This document shows, piece after piece, positions 23,979-35,600 of a DNA stretch of 64,000 bases. The translations under genes and the position numbers were made by a program. The notes under the pieces were generated by a model. The model ran no database searches. It saw only the letters and a list, made by a program, of their open reading frames with translations, and was not told the DNA's origin. The stretch comes from Akebia trifoliata. Its lineage: Eukaryota; Streptophyta; Magnoliopsida; Ranunculales; Lardizabalaceae. Within the stretch, counting starts at the first letter, position 1. Each line of letters begins with the position of its first letter. Location: the NCBI GenBank assembly GCA_017979445.1, contig CM030705.1:17873040-17937039 (forward strand). The letters run 5' to 3'.

Positions 23979-26430
23979 AAACTAGATGGCAAGTCTCTAT
24001 AGTTTACATTAAATTGAATTCCATGACTAGAAAATATCAATTTCCCTTCCTATTTATTGACCAAATGCTCGAAAGATTAACCGAACGAAGTTACTACAGA
24101 TTCCTTGATGGATATTTAGGATACAACCAAACCTCGATTGTTCCAAAAGACCAGTAACATTTACATGCCCTTTTAAGACATTTACCTATCATCACATGAC
24201 CTTTGGGCTATGGAATGCACCTGCCACTTTTCAACGGTGCATTTGCTAGTTTATCTGACATGGTGAAAAAATTCCTGGAGGTCTTCATGGATAACTATTC
24301 TATATTTGGGTCCAGCTTCGATAATTGTTTAAGTCACCTTAAACACGTCTTAGCTAGATGTCAAGAGAAAAACCTTGTGCTTAATTGGGAGAAGTTTCAT
24401 TTCATGGTAACCTCCAGAATTGTTTTAGAACACGTCTCCCACAAGGAAATCGAGGTAAATAAGGTAAAAATTGAACTTATCGCTAATCTACCTCAAAAAA
24501 AAATTGTCAAGGAAGTCCTCTCATTCTTTAGGAATGTAGGATTCTATAGACGTTTCATCAAGGACTTTGGAAAATCTTCAAACCCTTGTGTGATCTACTC
24601 ACAAAGGATTCCACATTTGATCTATCCACACCTTACCTAAAAGTTTTTGAGAAACTAAAAATTGATTTGAGCTTAACACCTATCATCTAGCCACCTAATT
24701 GGGACCTTCCCTTTGAATGATGTGTGATGTTTTTTATTATGCGATAGGTGATATTTTGGGACAACGAGTTGAAAAACACCCCATGTCATTTAGTATATGA
24801 GCAAAATGTTCAACAATGTCTAAATCAACTATTTTACCAACGAAAAAAAGTACTAGTAGTTATTTTCGCATTAGACACATTTCAATCCTACCTAATTAGA
24901 TCCATGATGGTGATTTTCACATATCATATTGCATTGAAATACCTTCTTGCCAAGAAAGAAGCAAAAACAAAGTTAATCGGATAGATCCTATTACTTCAAG
25001 AGTTTCATCTTGAGATTCGAGATAAAAAAAATATATGAAAATGTGGTTACAGACCACCTGTCCAAGTTAGCAGTCGAGTCTAGTTCAGACTCCCTACCAA
25101 TTTCTGAGAATTTTCCTAATGAGAAAATCATGTCGATCTCATGCCTTGACACACCTTGGTATGCTAACATTATCAACTACCTATTAACTAGGCAAACACT
25201 TGTCTCATGGACAAAAGAAGAGATGATGAGATTTTTTGCCAAGTCCAAATGATTTTTTTAGGATAACCTGTACTTATTTAAGTACTGCTTGGACTAAACA
25301 ATTAGATGGTGTATTCCAAATGGAGATCAGAAAAGTATTCTAGAATTCTTTGGCAACCATGCCTATAGAAAGGGTTTTGGTGACAAAAAGACACCCGCTA
25401 ACATATTACAATGTGATTTCTATTAGCCGACCATCTTTCAAGATGATCATCTCTTTACTAAATCTTACGATAGATGTCAATGGTTATGTAAGATTAGCAT
25501 GAGAAATTAGATGCCCCAACAACCAATCTTAATCATCGAAATCTTCGATATATGGGGTATTGACTTTATGGACCATTTTCCCATTTCACATGGATTTTAG
25601 TAGTAGACGGCTTTGTATCGAAATGGGGGGAAGCCACAACATGCTGAACTAATGACCATAATGTCGTTGCTGACTTTCTCAAGAATAACATGTTTGCTAG
25701 ATTTGATACACCTCATGCCATAATCAACAATGGCAGTAAACATTTTTGTAATCAGGTTTTTGAAGATTTGATGCCCAAACATGTAATAACTCACAAAGTG
25801 CCACCCCATATCACCCACAAACAAGTGGACAAGTTAAAATTTACAATCGTGAAATTAAGAGCATTCTTGAAAAAAAAAAGTCAATCCCATAAGAAAAGAT
25901 TGGCCTAAAGATGCATTGTGGGCCTAAAGATCTGCTTACAAATCCCGATTGACATCTCCTTATTGACTGGTCCTTAGTAAAGCTTGTCATTTCCTAGTAG
26001 AGCTAGAACACAGAGCTTATTGGGCAGTGAAATACCTCAACTTTGACATTATGAAATTAGGTAAATACCATAAACTCCAACTCACTAAGGTAGAAGAGCT
26101 GAGAAACGATGCCTATTGTAGTGCAAAATTATATGAATATCATACCAAAATTTGGCACAGCAAGAACATTCAAAGGAGAAATTTTCACCTTGGTCAAAAA
26201 ATGTTGTTTTACATTTCTAGATAGCATCTTTTTCCAGATAAATTGAAATCTCGATGGACAAAACCTTTTGTTGTCCATAAAATTCACCCTCTCCAAGATA
26301 TTGAGATCCTTAATACTTCAAATGGCAGTATTTTTTAAGCTAATGGTCAAAAGCTAAAAAAATTTCTTCATCTCCCGCATTTTAAGAATGAGATTCATTT
26401 ATGAGTGATCTAGTATACCAATATTAGACT
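23979..26430 (+). pseudogene. Athila-like RT, RNase H and integrase, decayed
   Basis: Direct continuation of the RT broken at 5239. WQVSIVYIKLNS, then FPFLFIDQMLERL and FLDGYLGYNQ (24037-24130), LWNAPATFQRC in a shifted frame, and FLEVFMDNYSIFG (about 24272-24312). The active-site FMDD has become FMDN. NLVLNWEKFHFMV follows, then RNase H-like and integrase zinc-finger regions (DIWGIDFMDHFP near 25547-25585) and a C-terminal remnant. After the stop comes AAAGACAATAAACTTAGCACTTTTTGGGAG, matching the AAGCGCT..TTGGGAGGCAACCC-like block usual after Athila pol (quoted in part). Many stops and shifts. Confidence 0.85.
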
Positions 26431-26820
26431 CATGTCCTTGTCTTGTTAAAGACAATAAACTTAGCACTTTTTGGGAGTTAACCCTTGAATTAGTCGGCTA
26501 GCAAATTAATTTTGCTGCCACGTAAGACCTTCGTTTTACTTATCTTTCTCAATTTGAACTCACCAATAAAAGGTACAAAGGTTGGAAATTTCAAAAAATG
26601 TTTCTTAAAATTTTTTCTTGGGAAATTTAGTCTATTAGGAATTTCCAAGGAAGAAAATTCATTTTCCTAGAAAAATGTCCACTTAAAACCCTTCAGAACC
26701 TTAATCTCTTTCTCATTTTCTTCTTCTCCAAGCTACCAAACCCATCAACCTCTCCATAAGGGGGCATTCGACAAAACCTTCCCACTCCACCAATCGTCAA
26801 AACTAACTGGCTAAACATAA
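26431..26820. other. Post-pol spacer of the Athila-like element
   Basis: Contains the TTGGGAG block at its start, then AT-rich sequence with no open frame. Nothing else recognised. Confidence 0.4.
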
Positions 26821-28030
26821 CGTATGATACGTAGTGATCACGATCCAACTGATCAGATCATCAACCACACTGGCCACCTACCATCGGTGCCACGGTACCC
26901 ATCCCACCGATCTCCACTTCCTTTTTTCCATCAATCTATTTTTCACTCTTCTTTCCAACCATGTCGTCAAATCTCAATTACTTTTCTCAGAAGAAGTATG
27001 TTTTCATGCTTTTTATTCCAATCAAGGCACTTGGTTTCACAACGAAATCTTTGCTTGAGGTTGAGGTGAATTGATCTATGAGGACAATGAGAATTTCACC
27101 AAAGAATTAATTCGAGAGTTCTATAGTTTTTTTTGTCCTTGCCAACCCCTCTATTCTTTTGATTAAAATCAACTTTTCTGGCATTTTGATCACAATCGAT
27201 GCCCACAAGATTCACGTAATTTTAGGAATTGAGTTGGTTGAAAATGGTGTGTGCTAGCCTAGTTTTGGTTTTGAGAATTATGTCACCCATATGGGCCTCT
27301 CCAAACAAAAAATTTGAATCAAGACGATGGTCTCAAATCCAAAAGCCTTTACGAAATTTAATACCTTTATTGGAGGTGGATCACGAGCAATGTTTTGGGT
27401 ACCCAACACTCGACTAAGATGTATACCAAACATCTTTACATATTACATGTTGTTCAAACCTATGATTCGACCTTCTGCCTAGTTTGCCTATTACTTGACA
27501 CACTCATAGAAGTGTTGATGAACCGAAATCAATCCTTGGCCTTGCCTCATCTCGTCTATCGTATTTTACAACGACAAATGAGTATACTTATGATTGATTT
27601 AATCACCCAAGGTTGACTCGAGAAAATTTTAGTGTTTAGAGGGAAAAGGGATTTCAAAACATGTATTCTAGGCTTTTGGGCCCTTGATCGCAATGAAGAG
27701 GAATATGGAAACCCACAAGGCTATGGACCCCTAGGAGAAGAGTTCAAATAGTACCCACCTAAGGATGCTGCATATTGAACCCAAACTTTGAGAACGTGTC
27801 CTGACATGATGAGGTACCTCAATAGGGGAATGGCAATACTTTTGGGAAGGTATTTAAAAGACTCAAGAAGGTCAAACAACGCTGCAAGGATCTATAGACT
27901 GGTCTGCATTTGTTGATTGAGCAGTAGAGATAGATGATGGCCTATATTGAGGAGAAGAAGACCAGCGCAAGTACGAGGGCCGCTCAGAGTTTAGATTCAG
28001 ATTATGATGTTTCTCTTTAACACATGAATG
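26821..28030 (+). pseudogene. Decayed ORF after Athila pol, possible envelope-position ORF
   Basis: In shifting + frames there are short peptides such as ILGIELVENGVC (about 27216-27250) and FTKFNTFIGGGSRAMFW (about 27345-27400). They resemble in style the third ORF that many Athila elements carry downstream of pol, but no domain can be named with confidence. No frame exceeds about 80 codons. Confidence 0.35.
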
Positions 28031-30597
28031 AGTAAAAAAGATTTATTGTAGGCTCTTTAAATTTAAGCTTCTATTGCTAAACTTTCCAATTCAATAAGCT
28101 AACACCAAGCCCTTAGGATTGAATTAAAAAGAGAATAGGAACAACATTAGGTTGGATTTAGTTGCTTTAGGTGGAACACTTTCTAATGGTGTGTCTCTCC
28201 ATTTCATAGTTAAATTTATTTTATTAGTTTGTGTTCCAGCAACATTTGATTTTATTTTGGTGACTTAAAAACACAAAAATAGTTTTAATAATATTGGTTT
28301 GAATTAATTTCTTACTTTCTACTTGATTCTACCTCCTTCCTTAGTGTTCGACCCTCACTTTCCTTCCCAAATTTGGTTATAAATTTTAGCGCACTATCGA
28401 AGAAAGGTGTAGTAGTTTCGATTTGAAATTCTTTCTTTATTTTCTCTTTCTATTTTCTGTCGATCCAAAAAATTCTTGCAAAATTTAAAAAACAAAAAAA
28501 ATTAGTTCATTGCAATTAGTGAGCCGAAAGAAGGCTTCCAGAAAAATTCCAATGCTAGATTCATTGATATAGTAACGCCAGTAATGGCGGTATGATTTTA
28601 GTGAATCCAGTCCTCTGGTTTTTACAACATTCTTCCAGTGACCCCTGGATTGTAACAATAGGTTTATTTTTATTTTTTACTTTCCTATTTAAATCGGTTT
28701 CTAACATTTTGTTTTGTTCTTGTAGATTTGTTCATCTTTGGAGGAAAAAGTTTAAGGATCATCAAAAGCTCAAAAATCAATCTATTTTATTTTTCTTTTG
28801 TTTTACTTTTTTTTTAAGATAGGTTTATTTTCTATAATAGACTCTTTGTATTAGGTCATTTGTAAACTTTCTTATAGTTTTCATTATCCAAAATATATTG
28901 GATTGTAATAGATAAGGACAATAATTGGACGGTATCATCACAACTCCTTAGATTCATACGTCATATCTAGAGCTTGTAGCCTAAGTCAACTCAATCCATC
29001 TTCCCCCGTTTAGTAAGGAAGGTAAATTTCCAACACCCACGCATCTTTTGCTACTGGATTACTCATTGCCTTTGTTTGGTACTTTCTAATTTCACATATT
29101 TGGATTTTCAATTAATTAGTAAAAAGCACCCATTTTCTTGGGTTGACCCAATAAGATAAGGATTGAAAGTGATTACCGATTCCTTGCTCTAATTCGAAAA
29201 ATTAACTCACTAGTCACTAAATCAATTTAATAAAATTAACTAGACTCGATCATAGGGCCCACGAGCCCGATAAGAGAAATCCGCTTCAAGTTGTACTTAT
29301 TGCGTTTCTTGTTCATTTTTGGTAATAAGGACGATCTTACCCTTTAAGGGGATAGACTCAACATATTCAAGAAAGGAAAGTGATTTAAGAGTGCCCTTGT
29401 TTATGTATTGTGCGTCGCCTCCATTTTGGAGATCTAACTAACCAATCTTGCCTTCATAGAACCGAGTCAGAAAGCTAGTTGCGTTATTTCTACCCAATTA
29501 GAAACTGTCTAAAGTTAGACAACCATTTTTAGGTCCAGTCTTTTATTTTTTTAAACTATATGTTTTTGAGTGCTCAATAGATGAGATTAGAACCTCTCAA
29601 TGGAGAACAATTGTGAGTATTTCATGTCAAACATATTAAGTGAGGTAACAGCTTAAATGATAAGATAAACACTTTCCAAAATCAAGTGAATTACAACCCA
29701 CTCCATACCTTCTTGTATAGACTAATTAATGGATGTCTGAATAATCATCAAGGCCATGCAGTTGGCATTTTCCCACTTTGCATAATAAGCCTTCATAGAT
29801 TCTTCAAACTTAGAATCTCAGCCACATCATCCAATATGACGAAGCCATAGGCCAGATACCCTACAGTAACATGATATTCATTTACAAGTGTGTATCATCT
29901 AATATCACATTTTGACAAAAATTTTGATATGCTATATGTCCCCCATGATCGCATTGGTTAAACGTGCATAGAACAAGCCACTCATGTTGTAGTTTGACTT
30001 AGACATTTCCACTAACTCTTGAAAGAAAAAAAAAGGTTTTCATCCCTGTACAACACTTATTCTATTTATTCAACCTACACAAACTTGGCCAAAATGACCT
30101 TTTGACAAAATTAGTCGTTTTATACAGATCAGTACTACTTCGAAGTCTTAATGAAAATTAAAACCCAAAATTCAAAAAAACCACAACCTCCATAGGTCGA
30201 TCACCTTTTGGTAGAGTGTGATTCTAATTCATCCATACAGATCAGTACTACTTTTAGGTATGTTTCGTTTCATTCAATAAATCGTAGGTTTAATGATGAG
30301 AACATTTTAGTAATGGATATTAAAGTGTGTAAGTGTACACACGTAGACTAGATTCTCAAAACAAAATTCAAACTTTCTGCACACAAGGAACCTATACACG
30401 TGGGGTTCTTCAAGAAATTCAGCTACATATCATGTCCAAATCAATTTATATTACAATTGAAGAGATTGGTCAAAAGGTCTTGAGTCGGTCAAAACCAAGA
30501 GCAAAGGGTCAAGTATCCTGTCAACTACTGTTGACCACGTCTGATCTATGTCAAAAGATTCACATTATCAAGCAATTGAGTCAGGATAATGCTGAAG
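28031..30597. other. No gene seen; old element debris
   Basis: AT-rich with no credible ORF. The stretch 29340-29470 (GGGGATAGAC ... AGTGCCCTTG ... GCGTCGCCTCC ... GGAGATC) resembles in order 14990-15075 of the complete Tat/Ogre element, so it may be an older leader fragment. A 17-bp direct repeat, ACAGATCAGTACTACTT, occurs at 30124 and 30239. Confidence 0.4.
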
Positions 30598-30723
30598 TAA
30601 CATTAAAGTGTACATCGTTTGTACATTCTGATGTGGTAGTGCACATATAAGTAAAAAAAAATCTATGGTTATTTGTTAACCACCACATCAAAATGTACAA
30701 ACCGATGTACATTTCAATGTTAA
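30598..30723. mobile_element. Short palindromic MITE
   Basis: Arms of about 42 bp, TAACATTAAAGTGTACATCG... and its near-perfect complement ending GATGTACATTTCAATGTTA, are separated by about 40 bp. A fold-back of 126 bp without coding capacity fits a small MITE. The superfamily is not determined because the flanks show no clear duplication. Confidence 0.6.
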
Positions 30724-31438
30724 TCTAGCATGACTCATTGAGTTATTAAACTCAATGAAAATGATCCATGCACATGCATTAGTTTTATTCAAATGGATCA
30801 AGGTCTATTGATTATAGTCTTTATGGTTAATATTTTTTATCTTGTTTTAACAAAATGACTGAAGTAACTATGAGCATAATATAACTTTAAATAGAGGCCA
30901 AAAGACCATTTAAACTTAAATCAGGCTTTGGCCAATTTAGCTTCATCTGTCAATAGCAAAACATTTCGGTTACTTCTTAAAATTCGACGGTGATGGGTTT
31001 ATTTGTTTGGGCATAAAAATATTAAAAATAAAAACAAGATCACCAGTTTTAAATCATTCAAATCTCAAAAAATGGTTGAACACAAAGTGAGTCAACTGTG
31101 AAGAATTTTTAACATAACTACGGACCAAACCTAAAAGAAAGTGAGGCGGGCTTGGACCCTAGCAATTTGTTATTAGGCTTAGCAAGGCCCGGCCCAACAA
31201 TTAGTAGGTTTGGACTTCTCCAGCCCATTGACATACCCGTTTTGCTATCTTCACAAGTTACTTGTCGCACAATTCTAGGGTTTTGTTTTATAAAAATGCC
31301 CAATCATCCCATTTCTTCTTGTTTTTTTCAGCACGTAATAAATCAATCAAGAAAAGAAGATTGATATATGGAGAGTGAGTACGAGGGATCATATTGAGGG
31401 AGATTATGCAAAGTTTTCAATTATAAAGCACCACCACA

Positions 31439-31530
31439 ACATGTCGGTAGCAGTGAGACAGTAAAGCCCAAATCCCTAAAAACAATTGTGTGTGTGGGAT
31501 ATGGCTTTACTGCTACTGCTACCTACATGT
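31439..31530. other. 92-nt imperfect hairpin, possible small-RNA precursor or tiny MITE
   Basis: The left arm ACATGTCGGTAGCAGTGAGA continues with CAGTAAAGCCCAAATCCC. The right arm, read in complement, is ACATGTAGGTAGCAGTAGCA then GTAAAGCCATATCCC. The stem is about 30 bp with one mismatch, a small bulge and an 18-20 nt loop. It lies 0.96 kb beyond the mnmG stop. Size and pairing suit a plant miRNA precursor, but no known miRNA is recognised. Confidence 0.4.
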
Positions 31531-32493
31531 AATGGAGGAGCCAAAATTCCAAGCAAGAACAAGTTTACGCTTCTTTTATTTATAATATGTGAGACACATC
31601 TATCGTTCATGTCTACATGTTTAACAATTAAAAATCATCCTATCTTCTGAATTTTTATTTATTTATTTATTTTTATGAAGACAATGGCCGTGAAAAATGG
31701 TGGACTTCTCGCCTTACTCGACTCCGAGTTCTTTATCATTGTTACTCTTCATTTAAGGAGAGACAACATTTGTTCACGTCTGGAAAAGGATTGTCAGTTA
31801 TTGATATAATTTAGTTTATTATTTTCAGTTTTTTCTTCTTTAATTTTCCAACTTGATGATTGATCCAATTTTTTTTTTTTTTTTTTTTTTAAATAATTTC
31901 TAAGATAGATAAATCCATGCAGGTCGTATCCTAACTGAGAATTGAAATCAAGATAAATGATCTCGCCTTGCCATCACACCAACCTTTGGGGGTTCTGAAA
32001 TAAAAGTATTTATTACGTTATAACATGATGTTTTACAGTGAAACTATTTATTGTTTAATGACAGAAATACCCCTTATTTTAGGAGAAAAAAAAATACAAG
32101 AGGATAATTATAGCTTTCAAAGATGTTGGACACAAATCCAACAACATGAAAATTGTAAGCCAATTATTTTTAAGAGAGAACATTCTTACAAATGGTCTCT
32201 TCAGGTCCTTGGCAACCAAAGTAAATCGGATGATAGGAAGTTACCTGGAGCTTTGTAGTTGATTCACTTTCATGTCGATGAATTACCACCCAAGTTTTCC
32301 ATCAGAAACTTCGAGCATTAGAAACGCTGATCAAATAAGCCTAGAAGGAAGTGATATCTTTCAACCATTTTCTTCGCACCTCCCCACCCTCCCCCGAAAC
32401 GTTCAATTTTGAAAGAAATCACAGTGGAGTGCACGCTTGAATCACCACTCATATTGCATCCAGAGCGTACGAGCATATAGCAATTGAGAAATC
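31531..32493. other. Intergenic, mnmG 3' flank
   Basis: No ORF of note. A T tract lies at 31870-31890 and candidate poly(A) signals for mnmG near 32010-32050. The last 200 nt before 32494 are probably 3' UTR. Confidence 0.4.
32009..32014 (-). terminator. Possible poly(A) signal of mnmG
   Basis: AATAAA on the minus strand about 480 nt after the stop codon. A second copy lies nearby, near 32046. Plant signals are loose and the 3' UTR would be long, so this is only a candidate. Confidence 0.25.
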
Positions 32494-32691
32494 CTAGAAG
32501 TTGGTTTTCTGCGTGACAGAAAGATCAGAAGTTTGTTGATCAGCTTCGGCCATCATGGTAGTAAGTAGTTTGTGTCTCTTTTGTTCCTGTGCTTTCCTTT
32601 TGTTGGCTTCAAGGATGATGAGGAGAGCTGTAATATCGGCAGGGTTAACACCACCAACTCTGCTCGCTTGACCTATGGTTTGTGGGCGGAC
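32494..32691 (-). CDS. mnmG: mnmG exon 13: C-terminus and stop
   Basis: Residues 670-734 and a TAG stop at 32494-32496. It begins [20 protein letters not shown], the family's conserved C-terminal motif, then a 30-residue polar tail not found in bacterial MnmG. The acceptor is CTGCAG|GTCCGC. It lies 3.8 kb beyond exon 12 because a LINE sits in the intron. Confidence 0.95.
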   Translation of the reverse strand, partial: VRPQTIGQASRVGGVNPADITALLIILEANKRKAQEQKRHKLLTTMMAEADQQTSDLSVTQKTNF

Positions 32692-35600
32692 CTGCAGAGG
32701 TAATGATCATAAAGGATTAATGCTTTTTCAGAAACAAAACAATACCATGCAGTTGAAACATAGAGCTGACTAAGTCAAGTCAAATGAGAAAGAAAGATTT
32801 TAAGACAGTTTTTGATAGACTAACCAAATAAATTTTATTAATAGAAAGAAAAAAAAAAAAAGAGTGGCTAAGGCGACCAGAAGATAGAAACAAGATATTT
32901 ACAAGAACAAACAAACAACCGAGAGCAAAACAATTAGTCTAAAAGCATAAAAGCTCCCCTCTACAAACAAAATCTTTAAAGAAGAATCCTCTAAACTCAG
33001 AGAATAGTTACGTAAAAAAGAATGAGGCCCAAAATCAAGAGCAGTATTTCTTACAACGAATGCTCCTTTCTGTTGAACACCCTGTTATTTTGTTCCAACC
33101 AAATGCCCCAACACTCGTTTACAATGAGAACCCCATCCAGAATCTGCCTCCCTTTTGACTAGTGCACCTTGAAAGCGAGCAACTATCCCTCGCTTCACTG
33201 ATTTCAGCCTAACAGCCATTAACTTAGCAATTATCTTGTAGGTTGCTCCAACAAGACTGATAGGTCTGAGATCCGAGACATCCTCCATCCCCTCCTTAGG
33301 CACCAATGTAACAAAGAAGCAATTCGACCCAAAATCCAGGAAATCTTCCCTAAAAAAAATCAGAGATTACAGGCAACAAATCTTCTTTGACTACCTTCCC
33401 AGCAAGCTTTGAAAAACCTCTTAGAGAAACCATCTAGACCCAGGGCTTTACATGCCCATGATTACTTGGAGAACCTTCTCCTACACCTCAAACGGACGCT
33501 CAAGCCAAGCCTGCTGCTCCAAGCTAATCTCATCCAAGCCCAACTGGTCCAGGAAAGGCCGAGAAAAGTGATCCTCGGCATACAACTTCAAGTAGAACTG
33601 GATAACCCTTTCGCTAATACTATCCTTGATGGTCTTCCGAACTCGGTCAATCTTCACCTTTGAGATGAAGTTTGTTCTACTATTAGTTTTCCGTACGATG
33701 AAAGAACTTTGAGTCCATCTAATTCTTAATTTCTGATTTCAGCTGACCACCTCCATTGACACCAACTTCTGGAATTGAGCTTTGATGTTTAACCTTACAT
33801 CTCTTTCTTCATCGGACAAAGCAATTGATTACTTTTTTCTATCAATGGCCTCAAACTGCACAAGAAACTCTCCCTTTCTAACTTCCACACAGCCAAATTT
33901 CTCAGAATTCTACTGCTTTAACCTTTCCTTAATGCATCTCAGATTTGCATGGAAAGTGTAGCCTGGCTTCCCCTCAAAACCATCCAACTCTGGATTAAAT
34001 CCATTAAACCATCCTGAAGGAGACATGTTTTCAAACCAGAAAGAGGAAGATCTGCTCCTTTCTATACCCACTTGAAAAGAGATGGGGCAGGGATAATATG
34101 CAGGGTTGGGGACCATTTATCAGCCAATCCTCCCAAAGTGCTTCTCCCAGTCATAACAGAAAAGAAACCTGTCCAACCTAGGTAACACCGGGACTGCCTA
34201 GTTTTGTGACTCCCAGAAAGATGGAGTTCTAGTAACTTTCCTTCAGCAAACCAGCACAGACAGTGCTGAAACAAAGTGAAGAATCCTATTCCACCCAGCG
34301 CAAAAACTCTACTGAGAAATCAAAGAAAAAAAGGTAGATTGAGCTGATCGCTTGAGATGAATGAACAGAAAGAAAATGAGGTAGACAACCCAAAGGAGGG
34401 CCTTCACAAAACCAACCAGCCTGTAGAAGTCAGGGTCTGGATAATCCAATGGGTAACCCAGCACCCTCTCTAGGGGCCTCCATGGGTGGGCTTTTGCAGG
34501 TCCAAACAATTGATGGGCCCCCCTTTGACGGCTTAGCAAGGCAGGTATTAAGCTGGTTCCCAAAACAAATGGGTCCACAACGAAGAAAATCTTGAGATTG
34601 AGCAGTCTCATCAACAGCTAAAACTTCAGCTTCCAGGGAGTCTTGAACAAAAGAATCCACACTAGCAAAGATCTTGGTGACTAAAGGAGTGGATGAGATC
34701 GATTTGCTGTCCTCCACCAAATCGTCTCACGTCAAACCACAGTAGAACAAGCACATCTTGACGCAGGATTGACAACTGAGTTGGGAGCACCCATTATCTC
34801 ATGCACCTACGAAGCACCAGAATCTTCCTCGAGCTGACTTGGAAAGATGGGTGGTTGTTTAACCTTTGGAGACATGTCGGCTTTAGCATAAGGTGCAGAA
34901 AAAAAAATTGAAAATCTGGATCCCAGATTTGAAATCCTTTCCAATGTGGATCTATTCACCCTTGCTACGTTTGCTAACACTAGGTCCCAAATCCAACTCC
35001 ACCACCTCTCCACCTACAACTCCAACGACTGCAAAAACCCCGCCCCCTCTACCACCATGAACCAGAGGCACTTTACCTCATCTCCAACAGAAAACTCATC
35101 TGAGACAACCATGGTTTTAAAACTCGTTTTGACATCTCGTCTCGGCCATGAACGAGACCAAGTCGTCTCGGACGAGTTTTCCGATATGTTTGAGCCGTCG
35201 CATTCAACAATGAGAAAAATGAACCGTGGTTTTAAATCTCATCTGATACGTTTGACTTGTCTATCCGTCTCGGTGAACGATACTGAGACATATCGCACAA
35301 GTCGTCTTGGTCTTGGCCAAGATTTAAAACCATGGAGACAACACCACAGAATCAGCTGCGGCCGGAGCTTCACCCAAACTGGTACCAACCCAGTAGACTA
35401 AAAACCTTTTGCAGACTTTCAAGGATCTCACTAGCTTTCGATCTGGTTACAGACTCTTAATCTAGCAACGCTTAGGTCTTCCAACCTAATTGTTGGGCCT
35501 ACGATCTCCAAGAATCCACCCAAGGAATCTCCAATGAAATGAAATGTCTCCACTTACCAGATTTGGTACAAAAGTCCCACCACTTCAATCCAGCATGAAT

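Noticed and set aside
28031..30597. 3' LTR of the Athila element
   Set aside because: No TG...CA-bounded sequence matching anything in the left part of the window, and the 5' LTR lies outside it, so no pair can be tested.
31377..31400. Start of a neighbouring gene at ATGGAGAGTGAGTACG with a TATA-like region upstream
   Set aside because: The frame closes after eight codons, and a donor reading is possible but no downstream exon could be found.
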